A DNA stretch of 15,603 bases from Parvicella sp963922585. Lineage in GTDB: Bacteria > Bacteroidota > Bacteroidia > Flavobacteriales_D > Parvicellaceae. The translations under genes and the position numbers were made by a program. The DNA lies in the NCBI GenBank assembly GCA_963922585.1, contig CAWUIK010000073.1, forward strand, positions 1-15,603. Direction: 5' to 3'. The notes beneath the pieces were generated by a model that did not search any database, was not told the origin of the DNA, and saw only the letters and a list, made by a program, of their open reading frames with translations. Positions within the stretch are counted from its first letter, which is position 1; the number at the start of each line of letters is the position of its first letter. Positions 13,979-15,603 of this stretch are shown piece after piece.

Positions 13979-15603
13979 TTACTGAACAACAATTGTGCTG
14001 GTAGCAACATTATCATTTGAAGTAATTTTAACAATATACATTCCTGGAACAACATTGTTTATTTCTACTTCATTTGCAATTCCTGCAGCTAAAGTCACAA
14101 CATTGTTATAAACAACTTTACCTTGAACATCTGTAATTGTAATTTCTGTTCTTTCAGAAATATTAGATACTAAGTTAAAAGTACCGTTGTTTGGATTAGG
14201 AAATATTGAAAACTCTATACTATTTTCTTCAACTCCAACACAGTTTGCTAATGTAACGTTTACTGTTGTAGAAGCATCAGGACAAACACCACCATCCACT
14301 GTATAGGTAAATGGGTATGAACCAACTGGAAGACCATTAGCAACAAAAATATTACTGTTCTGACCACCAATTAATCCTGTACCTGAATCATCAGACCAAG
14401 TTCCACCAGATTGTATTGTACCACTTAAACCATCTGGTAGGAATACATCACCAGTATTACAAGCAACAAATGGATTCACAGCTACACCAGATTGAGGTAA
14501 AGAAACTATTGTAACGTTTACAATCGCAGTATCCACAGCACATCCTTGTTGTACAGAATATGAAACCTCATAAGTGTTAATCGGTAATATAGTTGCATTG
14601 AATAAAGAATCTTCAACAGCACTTGGATTAGAAGTAAAATTCCAAACCCCACCAAAATCTTGACCTGAAATAGCAGATGCTAAATCAAACTCATCTTCTG
14701 TTTGACAAATAGAAACACTAGCGTCTATACCAGCAGAAACACTTACTTCTATTACTTTAACAGCAAAATTATGAACAGAACCTGAAGACCAAGGATCATA
14801 AAGTATATAATAAGTTTCTCCAGGTGTCAAACCACATGCAGACAACTCAGGTGCTAAAGTTCCTGATCCATCATTAGCATCATCATTAGCAGCAATTAAA
14901 TCAAAAGTTGAATAATCCGAACAGTCTGTAGCACTGAAAAACGCTAATTGACCATCTAATGAAGTTCCAGTAGAGGAAACAATAACATTTCCAGATGCAG
15001 GCGCCTCAATAGTAAACCAAACTGAGTTAGTAATTCCTTGATTTATACACCAACCTGTGTTATCAGTACAACCAGCACTAGGTATTACAATAGTACCAGA
15101 TTCTGAAGCAGTAGCGCCATTATTATTAAAGAATCTATCTATTCCATCAACTGGTAAATCAATTGCATCACAAGCTTCATCATTACCTAATGGAGTTGAA
15201 AATGTGAATGGTCCAGTAAACAATGAAGTATCACCAGAAGCACAAGCTGCTTGTACATAGAATTGGTATGTTGAACTTGGGTTAAGACCAACAAGTGTAT
15301 CAGTATTGTTTTGACTTGTTGTGTACATTGTTCCTGTACCTAAAGTAAATCCAGATGGTCCGTATTCTACATTCCATTCAGTTTCACCATCAATACCAGC
15401 AGTCCAAGATAAGAAAGCAGTATCTACAACTGTAGTAGCTGAAAGTCCACTTACATTATTACAAAATAATGTGGTTGTAACTGTTTCGGGACCTACCCAT
15501 AAAGATGAATCGGATGCAGAACAAACGCCTCTTACATAAAAAGAGTAAGTTGTATTTTGAGTTAAGCCAGAAATTACTGTTGTAGGATTAGGAGTAACAG
15601 AAA
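13979..15603 (-). CDS. Large multidomain T9SS surface protein, N-terminus beyond the window
   Basis: The frame is open from the right edge to the stop at 13979, giving 540 residues here. An internal ATG at 15328 is not the start, because clear fibronectin-III sequence continues upstream of it to the edge. In order there are the tail of one FN3 module (TTYSFYVRGVCSASDSSLW), a full FN3 module (about 15469-15191) with the matching STYQFYVQAACASGDTSLF, and a PPC-like beta-sandwich (about 15185-14750; GTSLDGQLAFF, GETYYILYDPW). PKD/Ig-like segments with paired cysteines follow, then a type A sorting domain (FSIFPNPNNGTFNL, SGMY-like PGMYIVKI, ending TIVVQ). It is a cell-surface or released adhesin-like or enzyme-associated protein; any catalytic domain would lie outside the window. 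Repeats are alternately Cys-, Thr- and Ser-rich. Confidence 0.9.
   Translation of the reverse strand, partial: SVTPNPTTVISGLTQNTTYSFYVRGVCSASDSSLWVGPETVTTTLFCNNVSGLSATTVVDTAFLSWTAGIDGETEWNVEYGPSGFTLGTGTMYTTSQNNTDTLVGLNPSSTYQFYVQAACASGDTSLFTGPFTFSTPLGNDEACDAIDLPVDGIDRFFNNNGATASESGTIVIPSAGCTDNTGWCINQGITNSVWFTIEAPASGNVIVSSTGTSLDGQLAFFSATDCSDYSTFDLIAANDDANDGSGTLAPELSACGLTPGETYYILYDPWSSGSVHNFAVKVIEVSVSAGIDASVSICQTEDEFDLASAISGQDFGGVWNFTSNPSAVEDSLFNATILPINTYEVSYSVQQGCAVDTAIVNVTIVSLPQSGVAVNPFVACNTGDVFLPDGLSGTIQSGGTWSDDSGTGLIGGQNSNIFVANGLPVGSYPFTYTVDGGVCPDASTTVNVTLANCVGVEENSIEFSIFPNPNNGTFNLVSNISERTEITITDVQGKVVYNNVVTLAAGIANEVEINNVVPGMYIVKITSNDNVATSTIVVQ

Noticed and set aside
15057..15539. Two plus-strand open frames of about 70 codons
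   Set aside because: They mirror the Ser/Thr/Gly-rich FN3 and beta-sandwich codons of the minus-strand T9SS gene, which avoids stops on the opposite strand.

Overview
The window looks like a chromosomal segment of a gliding or T9SS-bearing member of the Bacteroidota, most likely Flavobacteriales or a close relative. The DNA is AT-rich and start sites lack classical Shine-Dalgarno sequences. Promoter-like TAnnTTTG boxes are present, as are a recognisable gldB, a Bacteroidota-type tmRNA tag (GENNYALAA), a SpoIIE phosphatase with a propeller sensor, and three secreted proteins with type IX secretion (T9SS) C-terminal sorting domains. No phage, IS element, CRISPR array or tRNA was seen.

Layout. 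Bases 31-528 hold ssrA (tmRNA) on the minus strand with its promoter and a strong intrinsic terminator; bases 1-30 show nothing recognisable. A plus-strand LYS1-type dehydrogenase (733-1944) overlaps by 19 bp the end of a minus-strand pair, nadE followed by a secreted class-3 lipase (3817-1926). Next is a minus-strand outer-membrane beta-barrel gene with its own terminator (4747-3822), divergent from gldB (4825-5868). A minus-strand tandem of a T9SS cargo protein (10104-9187) and a large propeller/Y_Y_Y/SpoIIE phosphatase (9142-5885) runs convergently into gldB. On the plus strand there follow a small secreted NTF2-like protein (10244-10753) and a two-gene ABC transporter (10868-12963) whose permease carries a long histidine-rich extracytoplasmic insert. 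The window closes on the minus strand with a T9SS cargo protein (13896-12982) and the C-terminal part of a large multidomain T9SS cargo protein that runs off the right edge (13979-15603).

How it fits together. The genes are mostly surface biology: a gliding/T9SS lipoprotein, an outer-membrane barrel, T9SS cargo, a periplasmic-sensing phosphatase and an envelope ABC transporter. They sit among housekeeping genes (ssrA, nadE, amino-acid dehydrogenase). nadE near gldB matches the gene neighbourhood known from other gliding Bacteroidota, although gldC is not next to gldB here. The most distinctive element is the ABC transporter with 13 His and one Cys within 39 residues, which suggests a transition-metal (zinc-like) role. 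I see no clear evidence of a wholly new defence or mobile system.
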